This document shows, piece by piece, positions 62,346-64,000 of a stretch of DNA of 64,000 nt (position 1 is its first letter; every line of letters begins with the position of its first letter). Made by a program: the position numbers and the translations under genes. The notes beneath the pieces are model-generated. The model had not been told where the DNA came from. It did not search any database and worked only from the letters and a program-made list of their open reading frames with translations. The stretch comes from Gloeothece verrucosa PCC 7822 (GTDB lineage: Bacteria > Cyanobacteriota > Cyanobacteriia > Cyanobacteriales > Microcystaceae), in NCBI RefSeq assembly GCF_000147335.1, contig NC_014501.1, positions 5,448,501 to 5,512,500 of the forward strand, in the 5' to 3' direction.

Positions 62346-62705
62346 AATAATTTCCAATAAAAATCATAAATTATCCTGTTAGTAGTGCCCACCAATCCAT
62401 TGTTTTATAGGAAATAGGGATTAACTTCCCCTTTTTTATTTTGTAAGGACTGTTTATACAACGTCTCTCCAACTAATACAAGAGTATTTCTATCTGATCA
62501 TTTTCTCCTCCTCTGTAAAATTATATCTTTGTGAATAGAGAGCATTTTACAATTCACATCTCGAGATAGATGAATCTTAACGGCTGAGTTTCGACAATTA
62601 GAGTAGTTATTTCAGTTATCTCGACGGAGTTCGATTCTATTTTTTCCTCAAAGAGAAACTTGATTTAATTAATATCTTTATCGTTTCAAATCTCATCCAA
62701 ATAAT
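62346..62705. other. Divergent intergenic region
   Basis: 360 bases between the acyltransferase and the GH13 gene. It contains GTGCCCACC (near 62385) followed by ATAGGAAATA, an inverted match to the repeat at 4926-4960 (TGCCCACC, TTTCCTATAAA). Otherwise nothing recognisable. Confidence 0.4.
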
Positions 62706-64000
62706 ATGGCTAACTTAATTGAATTCAAATTATTTGCACCCTACAATAAAGAAGTTGAATTAATCGGCTCTTTTTCGGATTGGCAATCTATCCAGATGAA
62801 AAAGGATGATCAAGGCTATTTCCGGACTAAAGTTGAGTTAGAAGACGGTGTTTATCAATATAAGTTCCGAGTTCGCTCAAGAAGTTGGTTTGTTGAACCA
62901 GATCAATGGATTGATATTGTTGATCCTTATGCCACTGATGTGATTGATGATGCCGATCAAAAGGGTGTTGTTCGCATTAAAGACGGAGATATAATTGTTG
63001 ATACTTACGTTTGGAAACATGATGATAAACCTCTGCCGGCGGATCATGAATTAGTCATCTATGAAATGCACGTTGCTGACTTTTCAGGCGGCGAAGATGA
63101 CCCCTATGCAAGAGGTAAATATAAGCACGTTATTGAAAAGTTAGATTATCTTTGCGAATTGGGAATCAATGCCATAGAATTGATGCCAGTTAAAGAATAT
63201 CCGGGTGAGTATAGTTGGGGTTATAATCCTCGTTATTTCTTTGCTACAGAATCGAGTTATGGCACTACAGAAGGCTTAAAACAACTGATTGATGAGTGTC
63301 ATGCCCGAGGAATACGGATTATTATGGATGGGATTTATAACCATTCAGAAGCCTCTTGTCCTTTGACACAAATTGATCATGACTATTGGTATCATCATAG
63401 CCCTAAAGACCCTGACAATAACTGGGGACCTGAATTCAATTATGAACATTATGACGAAAATTTAGACGTTAAACCCGCTTGGAAGTTTATCGGCGAGGTG
63501 GTTCGTTTTTGGATTGAAGAATATCATATTGATGGAATTCGCTACGATGCCGCCAAACAAATTGCCAATTATGATTTCATGCACTGGATAGTTCAAGAAA
63601 CGAAAAAAGTAGCGGGTTCTAAACCCTTTTATAACATTGCTGAACATATTCCTGATACCCCTACTCTTACTAATCTAGATGGCCCAATGGATGGCTGCTG
63701 GCATGATAGCTTTTTCCATGCCATGATGCCTCATCTTTGCGGGGATAGATTTGATCTAGAAGAACTTAAAAATGTGATTGATGGTAAGCGTCAAGGCTAT
63801 ATGGGAACCACTAATATTGTCAATTATATTGGCAATCACGACCATAGAAGATTGATGCTAGAATTAGCTGACCGAAATATTTTTGATGAGGCGGCTTTTA
63901 AACGAGTTAAGCTGGGATATGCTATTCTAATGACAGCAATCGGTGTGCCGATGATTTGGATGGGTGAAGAGTTTGGCGATTATCATCCTAAAGAAATTAA
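62706..64000 (+). CDS. GH13 alpha-amylase-family protein (5' part, cut by the window edge)
   Basis: 431 codons are visible and the frame is still open at the end. An N-terminal CBM48/E-set-like domain (about 1-95, KLFAPYNKEVELIGSFSDWQSIQMKKDDQGYFRTKVELEDGVYQYKFRV) is followed by the GH13 barrel: VIYEMHVADFSG, IRIIMDGIYNHS (region I), IRYDAAKQI (nucleophile Asp), YNIAEHIPD (acid/base Glu) and YIGNHDHRR (third Asp). Probably a glycogen-branching, trehalohydrolase-like or amylase enzyme; the active-site order fits but the specificity is not determined. ATG 62706. Confidence 0.85.
   Translation, partial: MANLIEFKLFAPYNKEVELIGSFSDWQSIQMKKDDQGYFRTKVELEDGVYQYKFRVRSRSWFVEPDQWIDIVDPYATDVIDDADQKGVVRIKDGDIIVDTYVWKHDDKPLPADHELVIYEMHVADFSGGEDDPYARGKYKHVIEKLDYLCELGINAIELMPVKEYPGEYSWGYNPRYFFATESSYGTTEGLKQLIDECHARGIRIIMDGIYNHSEASCPLTQIDHDYWYHHSPKDPDNNWGPEFNYEHYDENLDVKPAWKFIGEVVRFWIEEYHIDGIRYDAAKQIANYDFMHWIVQETKKVAGSKPFYNIAEHIPDTPTLTNLDGPMDGCWHDSFFHAMMPHLCGDRFDLEELKNVIDGKRQGYMGTTNIVNYIGNHDHRRLMLELADRNIFDEAAFKRVKLGYAILMTAIGVPMIWMGEEFGDYHPKEI

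Overview
The window is chromosomal DNA of a unicellular, Cyanothece/Gloeothece-like cyanobacterium. Support comes from ndhC-ndhK-ndhJ, the ferredoxin-thioredoxin reductase catalytic subunit, several small families known mainly from cyanobacteria (DUF1816, DUF2949, DUF3611), the cyanobacterial form of the S10-spc-alpha ribosomal cluster (no rpsJ, rpsN, rpmD or rpsD inside it), four HIP1 octamers (GCGATCGC at 25634, 33515, 41723 and 44945) and AT-rich intergenic DNA full of short repeats. The genus is an inference; I could not search a database. I see no tRNA, rRNA, CRISPR array or intact insertion sequence.

Region by region. 1-12.2 kb: the 5' part of a TamB-like envelope protein, an aldehyde dehydrogenase, a GDSL hydrolase, a type II-like sulfide:quinone oxidoreductase, a CaxA-type Ca2+/H+ antiporter coupled to an esterase, a class IV aminotransferase and a Uma2 nuclease-fold protein. 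12.2-17.5 kb: ndhCKJ with a clear terminator, an LPS-export block (lptA, lptB, lptF/G), DUF309 and ftrC. 17.8-24 kb: small cyanobacterial families, comF, a LamG protein and purB, then a decayed defence locus: a prokaryotic Argonaute gene reduced to its N-terminal and PIWI parts, beside the 3' remnant of an ImmA/IrrE peptidase gene. 24-31.2 kb: mfd, DUF1269, DUF3611, DM13 and prfA.

31.4-48.2 kb is one long minus-strand ribosomal cluster running rplC-rplD-rplW-rplB-rpsS-rplV-rpsC-rplP-rpmC-rpsQ-rplN-rplX-rplE-rpsH-rplF-rplR-rpsE-rplO-secY-adk-infA-rpmJ-rpsM-rpsK-rpoA-rplQ-truA-rplM-rpsI-rpmE and ending at a strong hairpin terminator. Nearly every gap in it longer than about 55 bp is filled with heptad-type repeats (variants of TTAGTCA), often followed by their own reverse complement, so that the transcript could fold into long hairpins between cistrons.

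48.2-64 kb is accessory: a 36-codon membrane ORF with a strong ribosome binding site, cysE, small ORFs, an MFS exporter, and a signalling cassette of a MIDAS-type vWA protein, a PP2C phosphatase and a Ser/Thr kinase with a zinc ribbon. A divergent PP2C paralogue next to it has lost metal-binding residues. This cassette resembles the vWA-PP2C-kinase (TerY-P) triads known from tellurite/stress-response neighbourhoods, but no Ter gene is present here. A GH63-type glucosidase, a DUF1778/GNAT toxin-antitoxin pair, a PlsC-like acyltransferase and the 5' part of a GH13 amylase-family gene follow.

The best candidates for something new are the phosphorylation cassette with its likely pseudophosphatase, the inverted heptad-repeat cassettes in the ribosomal operon, and the collapsed Argonaute locus.
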